DNA of 64,000 bases from Symbiodinium natans (GCA_905221605.1 CAJNDS010002764.1:217001-281000), one strand, 5' to 3'; counted from the stretch's first letter, positions 10,780 through 19,962 are shown. Program-made: numbers and translations. Notes: generated by a model from the sequence alone, not told the origin.

Positions 10780-10820
10780 CAAACGTGGAGCACTGGGAGG
10801 CCTATTTCACGGCCGTCTCG
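10780..10820 (+). CDS. Exon-like island
   Basis: TTCCTCTCTAG acceptor, then NVEHWEAYFTAVS, then GTGGGG as donor. The donor-side sequence GTGGGGATCCTGTGTC recurs at 10979, so this exon edge was locally duplicated with a G-strand array between the copies. Confidence 0.5.
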
Positions 10821-10869
10821 GTGGGGATCCTGTGTCTTGGCGGAGCATCAGAGGACCGAAAACTATCGG

Positions 10870-11015
10870 GCTTAGGGGCTTAGGGGGGTTTAGGGGGGTT
10901 TGGGGGGGTTTAGGGGGGTTTAGGGGGGTTTAGGGGGTTTGGGTTTAGGGGGTTTAGGGCGCTTGGGAGGGTTCAGGGGGTGGGGATCCTGTGTCCTGGC
11001 GGAGCATCAGAGGAG
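10870..11015 (+). repeat. TTTAGGGGGG-type array with local duplication
   Basis: GGTTTAGGGG units fill 10870-10975. The 35-bp sequence that ends the preceding exon (10821-10855) is repeated at 10979-11013. Confidence 0.75.
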
Positions 11016-11160
11016 GGTTGAGGGGGCCAGACAAACTTCGGAGCCCCGGCCCCTCTGCCAGGCTAAACCCCTAAACCCTAAACCCTAAACCCTAAACCCT
11101 AAACCCCAAACCCCAAACCCTAAACCCTAAACCCTAAACCCTAAACCCTAAACCTCCCAG

Positions 11161-11229
11161 CTCCCGCTGAGGGACGACGACTCCTTCGGCCTCACGCTGC
11201 GAGACCCGCTGCGCACCTTGGAGGCCGGG
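11161..11229 (+). CDS. Exon-like island
   Basis: C-strand array (11065-11155), CCTCCCAG, then LPLRDDDSFGLTLRDPL-RTLEA, then GTTTAGGG. The LTLRDP motif resembles ALTLRDARAP in the island at 12494, suggesting related repeats of one protein. Confidence 0.6.
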
Positions 11230-11513
11230 GTTTAGGGTTTAGGGTTTAGGGTTTTGGGGGGTTTGGGGGCTTTTGGAGCTTTAGGGTTTCGCGTTTAGGG
11301 TCTTGTGTTCAGGGTTTTGGAGTGTTAGGGTGTCGGGCTTAAACGTACCTTGGAGGGAACCCCAACTTGGAGAACACCTCGGATTAGATGGGATCAGCCT
11401 TCCCGGTTCTGAGGCAGCTTGGGAATCCCAAGCCCTAAACCCTAAACCCTAAACCCTAAACCCTACACCCTAAACCCTAGGCCCTGAAGCCCCCGCGTCA
11501 CGCCCCTTGACAG

Positions 11514-11560
11514 GTGCATGGAAAGGCACACGCTGCGCGTCTTGTCATGGAGGCCATGAG
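11514..11560 (+). CDS. Exon-like island
   Basis: CCCCTTGACAG acceptor, then VHGKAHAARLVMEAM. C-strand arrays lie on both sides. Confidence 0.4.
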
Positions 11561-11902
11561 TCCCAAACCTTAAACCCAAAACCCCAAATCCCCAAGCCCT
11601 GAACCCTAACCCTAAACCGCAACGTCCCTAAACCCTAAACCCTAAATACCCAACCCCTAAGTTCTTAGAACTTAAGCCCAAACATGCCTAAGCCCTAAAC
11701 CCTAAAATCTCGAACCCGAAACCCCCTAAATCCCTAGGCCCTAAGCCCTAAGCCCTCTGAACCCCTAAGCCCCCTCTGCCCTAAACCCTAAACCCTAAAC
11801 CCTGAACCCTAAACCCTAAACCCTAAACCCTAAACCCTAAACCCTAAACCCTAAACCCTAAACCCCCAAAAACCCCGGAACCTGCCGTAGGTTGCCCCGC
11901 AG

Positions 11903-11979
11903 ATTGTTGCTTCAGGTTCCTGCCAAGCACCGGCCCTGCAGCTTGCGACTGTTTGGGGGCCCAGAAGGGCTTTACGAGG
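11903..11979 (+). CDS. Exon-like island
   Basis: Long C-strand array (11560-11875), TTGCCCCGCAG, then a cysteine-rich frame CCFRFLPSTGPAACDCLG-AQKGFTR, donor GTTTCTTGG and a G-strand array. Confidence 0.5.
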
Positions 11980-12058
11980 GTTTCTTGGGTTTAGGGTTTA
12001 GGGTTTAGGGTTTAGGGTTTGGGGTTTTCCGGGTTTCAGGGCTTGGGGGGTGTAGGGT

Positions 12059-12142
12059 TTGGGATGTTCCCCCTTAATGGGGATGAACATAGAGGGGTAC
12101 TATCATCACTATTAAGGACTGTGAGTATAAGGGGAACCTTGG
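12059..12142. mobile_element. Family A element, copy 2 (degenerate right end)
   Basis: TTGGGATGTTCCCCCTTAAT at the left; ATTAAGGACTGTGAGTATAA and GGGGAACCTTGGG at the right. It lies inside a G-strand array. Confidence 0.7.
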
Positions 12143-12493
12143 GATTGGGGCTTAGGGCTTCGGGCTTTCGGGTTTAGAGGGCATCAATCAGTAAGGAGGC
12201 GGATATCAACAAGAGCAGGGTCCTGCTGCTCTGTTTAAGAAGCAAGGTCCGCCTTTACACCCCAATCTCCTCAAAACAGAACCGTGCATTGTCGAAAGCC
12301 CCACCCCCATAGTTATGTTCCTTTTTGCAGCAGTCCCTAACCCTCAACCCTGTGATGGTTTGACGCCCCCAGACCCTAAGCCCTAAACCCTAAACTCTAA
12401 ACCCCAAACCCTAAACCCTAAACCTTAAACCCCAAACCCTAAACCCTAAACCTTAAACCCTGACCCCTAAACCCTAAACCCTAAACCCCAAAC

Positions 12494-12580
12494 GACTTCG
12501 AAGCATCAAGAAAGCAGAGGCTCGGCATCTTCGAAGACGGCTCTCGCCAGGCGCTGACGCTGCGCGATGCCCGGGCCCCG
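12494..12580 (+). CDS. Exon-like island (paralogue of 14934-14989)
   Basis: C-strand array, then DFEASRKQRLGIFEDGS-RQALTLRDARAP, then GTTTAAGG. A second copy of the first two thirds of this exon lies at 14934-14989, where it is broken by a spliced-leader relict. No acceptor AG sits exactly at the start; GAAG at 12500-12503 is an alternative. Confidence 0.55.
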
Positions 12581-13143
12581 GTTTAAGGTTTCGGGTTTAT
12601 AGGGTTTAGGCTTTAGGGTTTAGGGTTTAGGGCTAGGGTTTAGGGCTAGGGTTTAGGGGTTTAGGGTTTATAGGGTTTTGTGGTTTTGGGGTTTAGGTTT
12701 GAGCGTTTAGGGGTTTGAGGGTTTAGGGGTTTGAGGGTTTAGGGGTTGAGGGGTTTTAGTGTTGAGGACTGACGAGGGCTGGTGCGGACGCTGTTTGTCG
12801 TAATTTGCCAATGGCAGGACCCTCGCATGATTTCATGGATGTGCATTGTAATAATAACAGCTTCTTATTCTTGCTTGTTGAGGCTCAGGCTCAAGCCATT
12901 GAGCCAGAACAGCCCTAAACCCTAAACCTGAACCCTGAACCCTAAACTTTCAAACCCCAAACCCCAAACCCCTAAACCCCAAACCCCAAGCCCCAAACCC
13001 CCAAACCCCTAAACCCCAAACCCCAAACCCCAAGCCCCAAACCCCAAACCCCAACCCCCAAGCCCCAAACCCCCAAGCCCCAAACCCCAAACAGCCCCAA
13101 ACCCCCAAACCCCTAAAGCTTAAGCCCTGAACCCAAATCCCAG
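12581..13143. repeat. G-strand array, unique spacer, C-strand array
   Basis: G-strand 12583-12770, unique 12771-12900, CCCCAAA-rich C-strand 12905-13130 ending AATCCCAG. Confidence 0.7.
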
Positions 13144-13260
13144 GACTCGGGCCTGGAACACCTTAGCGGCAGCGCCGGCTGCGGCGATGGCCAGTTCTGG
13201 ACATGGGGCAGCGCCGGCGAGTTTTTCTGGTTCCGGGTTCCTGTCTATTGCGTCATCCCC
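13144..13260 (+). CDS. Exon-like island
   Basis: After ATCCCAG the frame reads DSGLEHLSGSAGCGDGQFW, then TWGSAGEFFWFRVPVYCVI, ending in a poly-C run. Aromatic- and glycine-rich; family unknown. Donor not defined. Confidence 0.5.
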
Positions 13261-13804
13261 CCTCCCCCCCCCCCCCCTCCCCCCTCCCAGCCTAAACCCT
13301 AAACCCTAAACCCTAAACCTTAAACCCTAAACCCTAAACCCTAAACCCTAAACCCTAAACCCTAAACCCTAAACCCTAAACCCAGAAAGATACTGTGAGT
13401 AAGTAGGATTTTGTGCAACAGGGACTCCCGGGGCCGGTGCGCGTTCCCGTAAACCCCAAAAACCCCACCACGACCTCTAATTCCGAGACGCCCCAAGTCC
13501 TCTCAGGGTTTAGGGTTTAGGGTTTAAGGTTTAGGGTTCAGGGTTCAGGGTTTAGGGTTTAGGGTTTAGGGTTTAGGGTTTCGCGTTGAGGGTTTAGCGT
13601 TGAGTGTTTAGGGTTTAGGGTCTAGGGGTATCTAAAGCCACTCTCTCAACCCCGAAACCACTGAAAACACTCGAAACCCTCCAACTCCAAGCCCTCTTAC
13701 ACTCTGAAAGCTTTTGGTTCGGGCCTGCTTCAGGGTTCCAGGCCACCCCCCCTTCCTTCCCCTTCCCTCCCCCTTCCCTCCTCCCCTCCCCCACGCGCGT
13801 CCAG
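13261..13804. repeat. C-strand then G-strand arrays and a C-rich tract
   Basis: C-strand 13290-13380, short unique with GTGAGTAAG at 13391, G-strand 13505-13630, and a CCTTCCC-rich pyrimidine tract (13745-13800) that precedes the next acceptor. Small exons around 13384 and 13421 are possible but unproven. Confidence 0.5.
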
Positions 13805-13850
13805 GGCCAAAAGTTCGGGATGAGATCGTGCGCCGCTTCAAGGAGGGGGA
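13805..13850 (+). CDS. Exon-like island with a telomere-repeat donor
   Basis: A pyrimidine tract and GCGTCCAG precede PKVRDEIVRRFKEG. The donor is the first GTTTAGGG of the following G-strand array. Confidence 0.5.
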
Positions 13851-14028
13851 GTTTAGGGTTTAGGGTTTAGGGTTTAGGGGTTTAGGGTTTAGGGGTTTAG
13901 GGTTTAGGGTTTAGGGGTTTAGGGTATAGGGTACAGGGCTTGAGGCTTAGGGCTTAGGGAGCTGCCTTTGTCATTTTTTGGCGGGGGCTGCGAGGGGTGG
14001 CTTTGCTTGCGAACCTTGCTTGCTCCAG

Positions 14029-14204
14029 GAGCTGCCCCCCAAAAATCGCTGCCGTATTTTGCGGGCAACTTTTTCTCAGTCAACCTTCAAAACATCTACA
14101 AACCCTACAATGAATCCCCCTTTCAACTAAAACCAACTGCGCGAGAAGCTCAGTGGAGTCGTTTCGGCCCAGAGCTGGGCCGCAACCGATCGCTCCAGGA
14201 ATGA
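14029..14204 (+). CDS. Candidate terminal exon
   Basis: CTTGCTCCAG acceptor, then APQKSLPYFAGNFFSVN, LQNIYKPYNESPFQLK and a Gln/Arg-rich tail ending LGRNRSLQE and TGA 14202-14204. Composition looks like a real globular segment. The same frame is open upstream to about 13968. Confidence 0.45.
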
Positions 14205-14244
14205 GCTTGAGGGTCCATGAGAACAGAACGGGATTGCGGAGTTG

Positions 14245-14364
14245 GAGAAACATTGGGATGTTACCCCTTATAGTGGCAGTCCCTTTTGGGGATTATCGCT
14301 AGGGGGGTCCTGAAATGCCTATTGAGGACTGCTAGTATAAGGGGGGAACATCCCAAGATAAACA
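14245..14364. mobile_element. Family A element, copy 3, with 8-bp target duplication
   Basis: The element proper is 14253-14356 (104 bp), TTGGGATGTTACCCCTTATA to GGGGGAACATCCCAA. It is flanked by GAGAAACA (14245-14252) and GATAAACA (14357-14364), an 8-bp duplication with one change. Confidence 0.85.
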
Positions 14365-14933
14365 TTGCAATGTGGGTGGTAGGATTTTCGGGCGCACCCC
14401 TCCTCTCTTGTTATCGTGGGCGAGACAGACGCTCTCACACATACACACACCCTTCACGAAAGCAATGACGACATTGTCCCACCCCAGTGAAAGGAGGCTG
14501 TCCAAACAAAAATCCCTCTTTGTGATTTCCGTGTCCCTCAACAATGTTGGGATGCGACAGGTTGGCATATTTTTTAGGAAGCGCCGAGAATGAAAGCCAA
14601 CGATATTGCGCTGAAGTAGCTTGTTAGGAGGCTTTCGTAAGACTCGGAAATTCATGGAAGGACATCTTGTCACCCGTATTCATGTGTCCCGGGAAACATT
14701 GTTGGAAATCCATACTCTGCCTAGGGTTTTCCCATGTGTGGCTTGTACATGTTGGATGAAGTGATGCAGCTGTACAGGGAAATCTTTCCTCAAAGTACAG
14801 CTATTTGACTGTTGCAACGCCTCTTGCCTCAAAGAAGTCCTAAACCATACAGTAAGCCCTAAACCTTAAAACCCCTAACTCCCAGACCCTAAAGCCCAAA
14901 ACCCTAAAACCCCTAAACCCTAAACCCTAAACG
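14365..14933. other. Unique sequence, no gene supported
   Basis: A 113-codon minus-strand frame (14332-14673) runs through a transposon-like element and is probably chance. The segment ends in a C-strand array (14855-14930). Confidence 0.4.
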
Positions 14934-14989
14934 ACTTGGAAAGCCTCAACAGCAGAGGCTCGGCATCTTCGAGGACGGCTCTCGCCAGG
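14934..14989 (+). pseudogene. Interrupted second copy of the 12494 exon
   Basis: GCAGAGGCTCGGCATCTTCG and GACGGCTCTCGCCAGGCG match 12512-12553 almost exactly. In the intact copy the next bases are CTGACGCTGCGC; here the spliced-leader relict begins instead. An indel upstream also breaks the frame. Confidence 0.7.
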
Positions 14990-15006
14990 CGTAGCCATTT
15001 TGGCTC
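14990..15006 (+). other. Relict dinoflagellate spliced leader
   Basis: CGTAGCCATTTTGGCTC matches positions 2-18 of the conserved leader (CCGTAGCCATTTTGGCTCAAG, known from trans-spliced dinoflagellate mRNAs). It joins directly to ATG. A leader embedded in genomic DNA upstream of a coding region is the known mark of a reverse-transcribed, reinserted mRNA. Confidence 0.9.
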
Positions 15007-15318
15007 ATGCCGCTCGACGACACGCTCGAGCGCGCTGCGCATTCTGCGCATGCTCTGAGCCAGCACTCAAAGAGCATCGTGAATTCCCTCACTTCTCTGG
15101 CGAGGGACGCAGCTATCCTCGCGGAGGACCTGGAAAAAGCCAAGTCGCAAGCGGCGAGGCAGCGACTCGAGGGTGCGAAAGCGCTGGAGGACGCACAGCA
15201 GAAGGCTGCGAAAGCCTTGGAGGACGCAAAGAAGGCGGCGGAAGAGTTGGCGGAGACACAGAATGCCTTGGTTCCCGTCGATGCAGCAGCGCACAGTGGC
15301 AAGACCCTAAACCCTTAA
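15007..15318 (+). CDS. Coiled-coil protein, retroposed gene copy
   Basis: An Ala/Glu/Lys/Gln-rich protein of about 100 residues, almost wholly heptad-like: DLEKAKSQAARQRLEGAKAL then QKAAKALEDAKKAAEEL. The start is the ATG fused to the leader relict. The last residues (GKTLNP) and the TAA are already telomere-like repeat, so the true end may be a donor near 15292 (GTGGCAAG) or a lost tail. Function not recognisable beyond a helical structural protein. The cDNA-like 5' end implies it once was a mature mRNA. Confidence 0.6.
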   Translation: MPLDDTLERAAHSAHALSQHSKSIVNSLTSLARDAAILAEDLEKAKSQAARQRLEGAKALEDAQQKAAKALEDAKKAAEELAETQNALVPVDAAAHSGKTLNP

Positions 15319-15397
15319 ACCCTAAACCCCTAACCCCCAGACCCCAAAACCCTAAACCCTTAAACCTCTAAACCCCTAAACCCCCCTAAACCCTATT

Positions 15398-15478
15398 TTC
15401 CGCTCGCACGCCCTGCTTGTCCCCGTGGAGGCGGAAGGCTACGAGGGGCTCCTGACGGTGAACCTGCGCCCATTCTGA
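15398..15478 (+). CDS. Candidate terminal exon
   Basis: A 26-codon frame FRSHALLVPVEAEGYEG-LLTVNLRPF ending in TGA 15476-15478, between a C-strand array and a G-strand array. No AG lies directly before it, so the acceptor is unclear. Confidence 0.4.
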   Translation, partial: FRSHALLVPVEAEGYEGLLTVNLRPF

Positions 15479-16063
15479 GGGGCTTTGGGGAGTTTAGGGT
15501 TTCTAGTTTAGGGGTTTAGGGGTATAAGGGTGCCTGCTGAGGGTGTACTTTACGGGCCTTTTAGGGAGTTTGGGGCGTTTGGGTTTTAGGGTTTTTTCGG
15601 TTTTTAGGTTTTGTTTTAGGGTTTTTAGGGGCTTTAGGGAGTTTAGGGTGTTTTGCTAGGGTTTTTTTTCGGGTTTAGCGGTTGAGGGCTAGGGTTTAGG
15701 GCTAGGGTTTGGGGTTTAGCGATTTTGGGGAGCTGAGGGTGTTGATCGGTTTAGGGTTTTAGGGTGTCAGGGAGTTTAGGGTGTAAGGCTGTAGAGCCTA
15801 GCTCAAGATGCATCGTGATTTTGCAGCATACTTCGCCGAACCGATCAAGTGGCCAACAGAAAGCAGGGAAGAAGGCCCAGGAAAGTTGAGCGGGTGCAGG
15901 CCTTGTGTAAATGACCCCCCAGCCCACGGTGCACAAGACGTGCCATGTGGGCGTCGATGCAAGTCGGAAACGTGAGGGCCGTGTGCGCCCTAGCCTTAAA
16001 CCTTAAACCCTAAACCCTAAACCCTAAACCCTCAACCTTACTATGGCTCCTTTCTCCCCGTAG
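15479..16063. repeat. G-strand array, unique spacer, C-strand array
   Basis: Irregular TTTAGGG/TTTTAGGG 15485-15785, unique 15790-15985, CCCTAAA 15988-16035, then CTCCTTTCTCCCCGTAG. Confidence 0.7.
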
Positions 16064-16142
16064 CTTGCGTTTTCGCAGTTCTTGCAAACTTTGCGGTGCT
16101 GGAGTGAAGCAGCTTCAGAACGCTGAACGCACAACAGAGCGG
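16064..16142 (+). CDS. Exon-like island
   Basis: Pyrimidine-rich acceptor TTTCTCCCCGTAG, then LRFRSSCKLCGAGVKQL and QNAERTTER, then GGTTAGGG. Contains a CKLC pair. C-strand before, G-strand after. Confidence 0.55.
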
Positions 16143-16274
16143 GGTTAGGGTTTAGGGTTAGGGGTTTTAGGGTTAGGGGGTTTTTAGGGGTTCTCCGGTT
16201 TTAGGGCCTTGTGTTTGGGGTTCTCGGGTTTAGGGTAATTGCTTCCTAGTGTTGGTCCCTTGTGCGGTTTCTAG

Positions 16275-16321
16275 TAGAACACGGAGCCTTCTTTTTGGGG
16301 CACCCAGAAGGAGATTATGAC
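16275..16321 (+). CDS. Possible short exon
   Basis: GGTTTCTAG acceptor, then EHGAFFLGHPEGDYD and a GTAGGT donor at 16322, the donor form seen elsewhere in this window. The frame also stays open to 16495, so a longer exon is possible. Confidence 0.3.
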
Positions 16322-16933
16322 GTAGGTTATCGTAGGTTTATACGCGCCATGCGAGGGCGAGAACCCCCAAAAATGGAATTTCCAGTAGTGGGGCTAAAGC
16401 AGGGAAATTCGGCGCTAGAATCTATATACTCCAACTGCAGGCCATCATATTCCTATGCCCTCAGCGCCAATCTTCCTAAACTTCTTAGGCCTTAAACTCT
16501 AAAACCCTACAGGCCTGAAGCCACAAAGCCCTGCGACCCTAAAACCCTCAGCCCTAAGCCCTAGCATACGACCCTCAAACCTTGAGCCCCTAAACCCCTG
16601 CGACCCCAAATCCCTAAACCCTGGACCCCCAAATCCCAAGAGCCCGAAACCCGAAGCCATAAACCCTAAAACCCTACCCCTAAACCCTAAACCCTAAACC
16701 CAAAAACCCTAGAGCCCTCAACTGCCTAAACCGAAAAGCCCCGAGCCCTGCGGGGTCTCTAAGGTTGAAACTTCGGGCCCCTAGTATGGCCCCTCACCCG
16801 TGTCTACAAGGATCCGAAGTACGGGCCCTTATTATGTATCCTTGATGATTACGTATAGCTTATTTAAAAAAACCAAACGGGCCCATATCATGTGTCCCTT
16901 ATTATTATGTCTAGTTTATATACGGGTTATATA

Positions 16934-17038
16934 TTGGGATGTTCCCTTATGCTAGCAATCCTTTAGTAGGGATCGTTATAGGTGGGTACTAGAATCCCTA
17001 TGAAGGACTGCTAGTAATTCTAAGGGGGAACATCCCAA
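16934..17038. mobile_element. Family A element, copy 4
   Basis: 105 bp from TTGGGATGTTCCCTTATGCT to GGGGGAACATCCCAA with internal arms AGCAATCCTTTAGTAGGGAT and GAAGGACTGCTAGTAATTC. GGGTTATA occurs just left of it and again 8 bp beyond the right end, so a clean duplication is not shown. Confidence 0.8.
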
Positions 17039-17244
17039 TATCCGCGGGTTATAAAACAAGGGGCTCCGCCCTAAACCCTAATTGTTTTAAACCCTAAGAA
17101 AAAAGAATATATATATATATATATAAACCCTAAATAAAGGGCCCATAGACTTGGAAACCCCCTCGAATTTCGATGTTTCGGCTCCAAGCGGCGCCCCTCG
17201 CTCTGCCCCATTAGTTGCAGCGGGCTCAGTGCTTTTGGGGTTCT

Positions 17245-17515
17245 TAGGGGCTGAGGAGGCTCTTGGTAGCTTTCAGGAGGTTTCAGAAGCCAGGAGGCTT
17301 TAGGAAGCTGTAGGAGTGGACTTCAGGAGGAGGCTTTCGGAGGCTTTAGGAGTGGACTTCAAGAGGGCTTTCGGAGGCTTTGGCTTTAGGAGGCTTTAGG
17401 AGGCTTTAGGAGGCTTCAGGAGGCTTTAGGAGGCTTTAGGGCTTTAGGAGGCTTTAGGAGTGGACTTCAGGAGGCTTTAGGAGGCTGCAGGAGGCTTTAG
17501 GAGGGGTTCGTGTAG
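17245..17515 (+). repeat. GGAGGCTTTA minisatellite
   Basis: Ten-base units GGAGGCTTTA and variants with an interspersed GGAGTGGACTTCA; a G-rich strand analogue of the telomere-like arrays. Confidence 0.85.
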
Positions 17516-17557
17516 GAAGTTTAGGAGGTTTAGCAGGCTTAGGGGGGGGGGAACCAG

Positions 17558-17692
17558 AGTCTCGCGGCCATGACCTCTAATGCCCAAGAAGCTGGCCGAT
17601 CCATGACCCAGCTGGGCCTCTTCACAAGCAGCGGCCAAGGTCACCCCCTCACGAAACTCATCGCAATGGCTCGTCCAGGACATGGGGGTTGA
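17558..17692 (+). CDS. Candidate exon ending in a stop
   Basis: GGAACCAG acceptor, then SLAAMTSNAQEAGRSMTQL, GLFTSSGQGHPLTKLIAMA and RPGHGG, TGA 17690-17692. Good composition; family unknown. Confidence 0.45.
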   Translation, partial: SLAAMTSNAQEAGRSMTQLGLFTSSGQGHPLTKLIAMARPGHGG

Positions 17693-17710
17693 GGGTTATG
17701 CTTTGGGGGG

Positions 17711-17795
17711 ATTACTATAGGGCCTTAATGATTGGAATAGGTTTTGGGGTTTATCATATTATTGTACAAGTAGATAGGGGTTAGGGTTGATGTTT
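17711..17795 (+). mobile_element. Family B element fragment
   Basis: ACTATAGGGCCTTAATGATT and GGAATAGGTTTTGGGG match the left half of the family B copies at 37275 and 43104. Confidence 0.5.
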
Positions 17796-17947
17796 CATTA
17801 GGGATGTTAGAGCGCTTCGGGTTCTGAACGAGTTCTTAACGCCACTCAGAGTCCCCGCCAGAGAGAAATCACCCCCTATAAGCCCTAAGCCCTAAGCCCT
17901 AAGCCCTAAACCCTAAACCCTAAACCCTAAACCCCCCCTGACAACAG

Positions 17948-18008
17948 GACGTCTGCTCCTGGCCCTCGGGGCAGCCCTGTGCTTGAGCCGGCGCCCGAAA
18001 TGGCGAGG
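17948..18008 (+). CDS. Exon-like island
   Basis: C-strand array, CTGACAACAG, an open frame TSAPGPRGSPVLEPAPEMAR (a second frame is also open), donor GTTTTTCC, then a TTTAAGGG tract. Frame choice uncertain. Confidence 0.4.
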
Positions 18009-18609
18009 GTTTTTCCATTGAGGGTCTTTAAGGGCTTTCAAGCGGGTTTTTAAGGGGTTTTGAGGGTCTTAAGGGATTAAGGGTCTTTAAGGGCTTTCAA
18101 GCGGGTTTTTAAGAGTTTTTGGGGTCTGGTGCTTAAGGTCTTTAAGGGTGTTTACTGTGAGGGTTACTGGGTTTAAGGCCTTAAGGGCTTGAGGGTTTAG
18201 GGCCTGTGAATCTTTGTTTCGAGGAGATCCTTACGCGCCCATGAGCCCCGAGCCCAAAAGCCCCAAAAGCCCCCCAGCGTGTTCAGTCGGGGGATAGGGA
18301 GTTTGGGACCCCGAAATCCCGTTTGGGCACCAAGTCCCCTCTCTCGGGCCACTTTCAGGGTTCGGGTTCCTTCGCACCCTTTGGCCTGAACCCTAAACTG
18401 CAAAACCCCGAAGCCCTGAACCCCAGGATTTTCTGCGAAGAGCCAGCCATTGACCTTTCAGATTCATACTTCCCTGTTTGGGTTTAAGAGGATGACATGT
18501 AGGAATATAGGGCCTTTAAGGGGACATTTTCGAGGCTTGCGCTACTGCTTCGTGCCCAGCCCTGGACAGGCGCCGAAGGCCAAGGGTGTTGCTCTTGCGG
18601 CTGTTACCG

Positions 18610-18680
18610 TTATTTGCTTAAGAACCCCCCAGCACAAAAAAGCAGTAATCTAGTAATCCCTATAATTCCCTTATATTGTT
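18610..18680 (+). mobile_element. Family C element, left-end fragment
   Basis: TTATTTGCTTAAGAACCCCC and AATCCCTATAATTCCC match the left arm of family C copies. No right arm is present. Confidence 0.5.
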
Positions 18681-18853
18681 GCTTTACTATTGCTGCTGTT
18701 GCGAGTATCGCCCTATTTTTCACGATTCTTATCATTGCTGTTGCTGTTGTTATTGGCTCTATTGCAATTGTTCTTTTTTTGGGTTTATCGTTGTTCTCCT
18801 TGGTTACTTGTGGGTACTACGAAGAACCCAAACACGTGAGCGAGCGTGAGTAG
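18647..18853 (+). CDS. Possible short two-helix membrane frame
   Basis: About 65 residues, very hydrophobic (IALFFTILIIAVAVVIGSIA, then VLFLGLSLFSLV), ending YYEEPKHVSERE and TGA. The hydrophobicity may merely reflect a T-rich, TTGCTG-like low-complexity tract that begins inside a family C fragment. Low confidence. Confidence 0.2.
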   Translation, partial: NLVIPIIPLYCCFTIAAVASIALFFTILIIAVAVVIGSIAIVLFLGLSLFSLVTCGYYEEPKHVSERE

Positions 18854-19243
18854 CTCCATGTATGCTGGGGGCACCTTTGCCTTTCGCCTTGGCAGCTCTG
18901 GTTGTGCGAATCGATGGCGCGCTCCATGCCTCTCATGTCACGTGAAAGAGAGAGTCCGACTGCAGACATGCCCAAAACCCTAAACCCTAAACCCTAAACC
19001 CTAAACCCTAAACCCTAAACCCTAAACCCTAAACCCTAAACCCTAAACCCTAAACGACTAGGCACAGACGGCCGAGTTCAATCCTGCTGTGGTACCGTGA
19101 CTGCAAGAGTTCGGGGCAAGGACGGCTTCTGATGATGGGTGGCCGCTTCTAAACTTACCGAATCTGGCCGAGTCCCCTTAGAGTCTTAGAGAGCCCTTCC
19201 GTTCAATCAAGCTTGCCCGTCTGCATCTGGCATTCTCGTTCAG

Positions 19244-19962
19244 AGCCGTTTCTTGGTGCTCAAGGTGCCACATGTAGCAAGACTGGCTATAGAGAAGGGG
19301 CCCCCACTCATGTCGAACTTCGGTGCGAAGCTGCACGGCGAGGCGATGCTCGTGAGGGTCGAGCGCGACGTGCTGCGCGCGGCACCCGGGCAGGGCAACC
19401 GGACGGTGGCGGCCGTCACCGGCATCCAGCAGGTCACGGACCAGTTTCTAGGTAGGCACCTTTTAATTTTTTGGGGGACATTTTTGCTTTAGTTTCCCTT
19501 ATATATTGGGTTTAAGAGGATCACATTCAAGTTCCCCTTATATTGGGTTTAAGAGGATCACACTTAATTTCCCTTATATAGAGTTTAAGAGGATCATATT
19601 TAGGGATATTCTTTCAGAGGGCTTTAAGGGGCCGTCCGAGGTTTCGATTTCAAGTGCAGCAGTTCGTACAAGAACGGGAAGCTCTACGACGCGTCGCCGG
19701 CACTGGTTCCTCCAGCGCGGCTGCCCCCGCCGCCATTGAGTGGCCTAGCAGTAGAGTAGGTAACCTTTAACCTTGTTGGGGTAGTAGAATCCCCTTTAGA
19801 ATCCCAAGGGTTAACCTTGAATTCCCCCCGGGTTACTGGACAACTAAGGTGGTGAAGGTGTGGCATGTGATGGTGTGCTTCCGTCAGACACAGGAGCACC
19901 ACGATGGGGTGCGCAACCTGAACACCAGGACTTTCCGTGCGTGGCGAGAGGAAAATGCGTGA
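19244..19962 (+). CDS. Three-exon 3' part of an unidentified gene
   Basis: Exon 1 (19244-19451) follows TTCTCGTTCAG and reads SRFLVLKVPHVARLAIEKG through VAAVTGIQQVTDQFL, donor GTAGGC. Exon 2 (19655-19755) reads VQQFVQEREALRRVAG and an Ala/Ser-rich stretch to EWPSSR, donor GTAGGT. Exon 3 (19849, 19858 or 19888 to 19962) reads VVKVWHVMVCFRQTQEHHDG then VRNLNTRTFRAWREENA and TGA. The reading phase is kept across both introns. The introns contain no long telomere arrays, though a three-fold GGGTTTAAGAGGATCACA repeat fills intron 1. No family recognised. Confidence 0.55.
19495..19605 (+). repeat. Three-copy 40-bp tandem repeat inside an intron
   Basis: TTCCCTTATAT...GGGTTTAAGAGGATCACA occurs three times; a fourth, separate copy lies at 18472-18510. 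Confidence 0.75.

Larger units (their letters stand above)
16322..17557. repeat. Repeat-rich interval
   Basis: C-strand 16490-16740, unique 16750-16930 with a near-duplicate TATTATGT/CATGTATCC pair, family A element 16934-17038, (TA)n at 17107-17124, then a GGAGGCTTTA minisatellite. Confidence 0.6.
18009..19243. other. Repeat and unique sequence with weak coding signals
   Basis: A TTTAAGGG tract has a 33-bp internal duplication (18026 and 18079). A C-strand array occupies 18972-19055. An exon-like stretch follows CACAG at 19070 (GRVQSCCGTVTARVRGKDG). A 60-bp motif GGGTTTAAGAGGATGACA at 18480 recurs three times at 19507-19600. Confidence 0.4.

Noticed and set aside
15000-15371. Overlapping 123-codon frame and two minus-strand frames over the coiled-coil gene
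   Set aside because: The leader relict joins the ATG at 15007, which sets the real frame; the others read Arg/Gly-rich or Cys/Leu-rich shadows.
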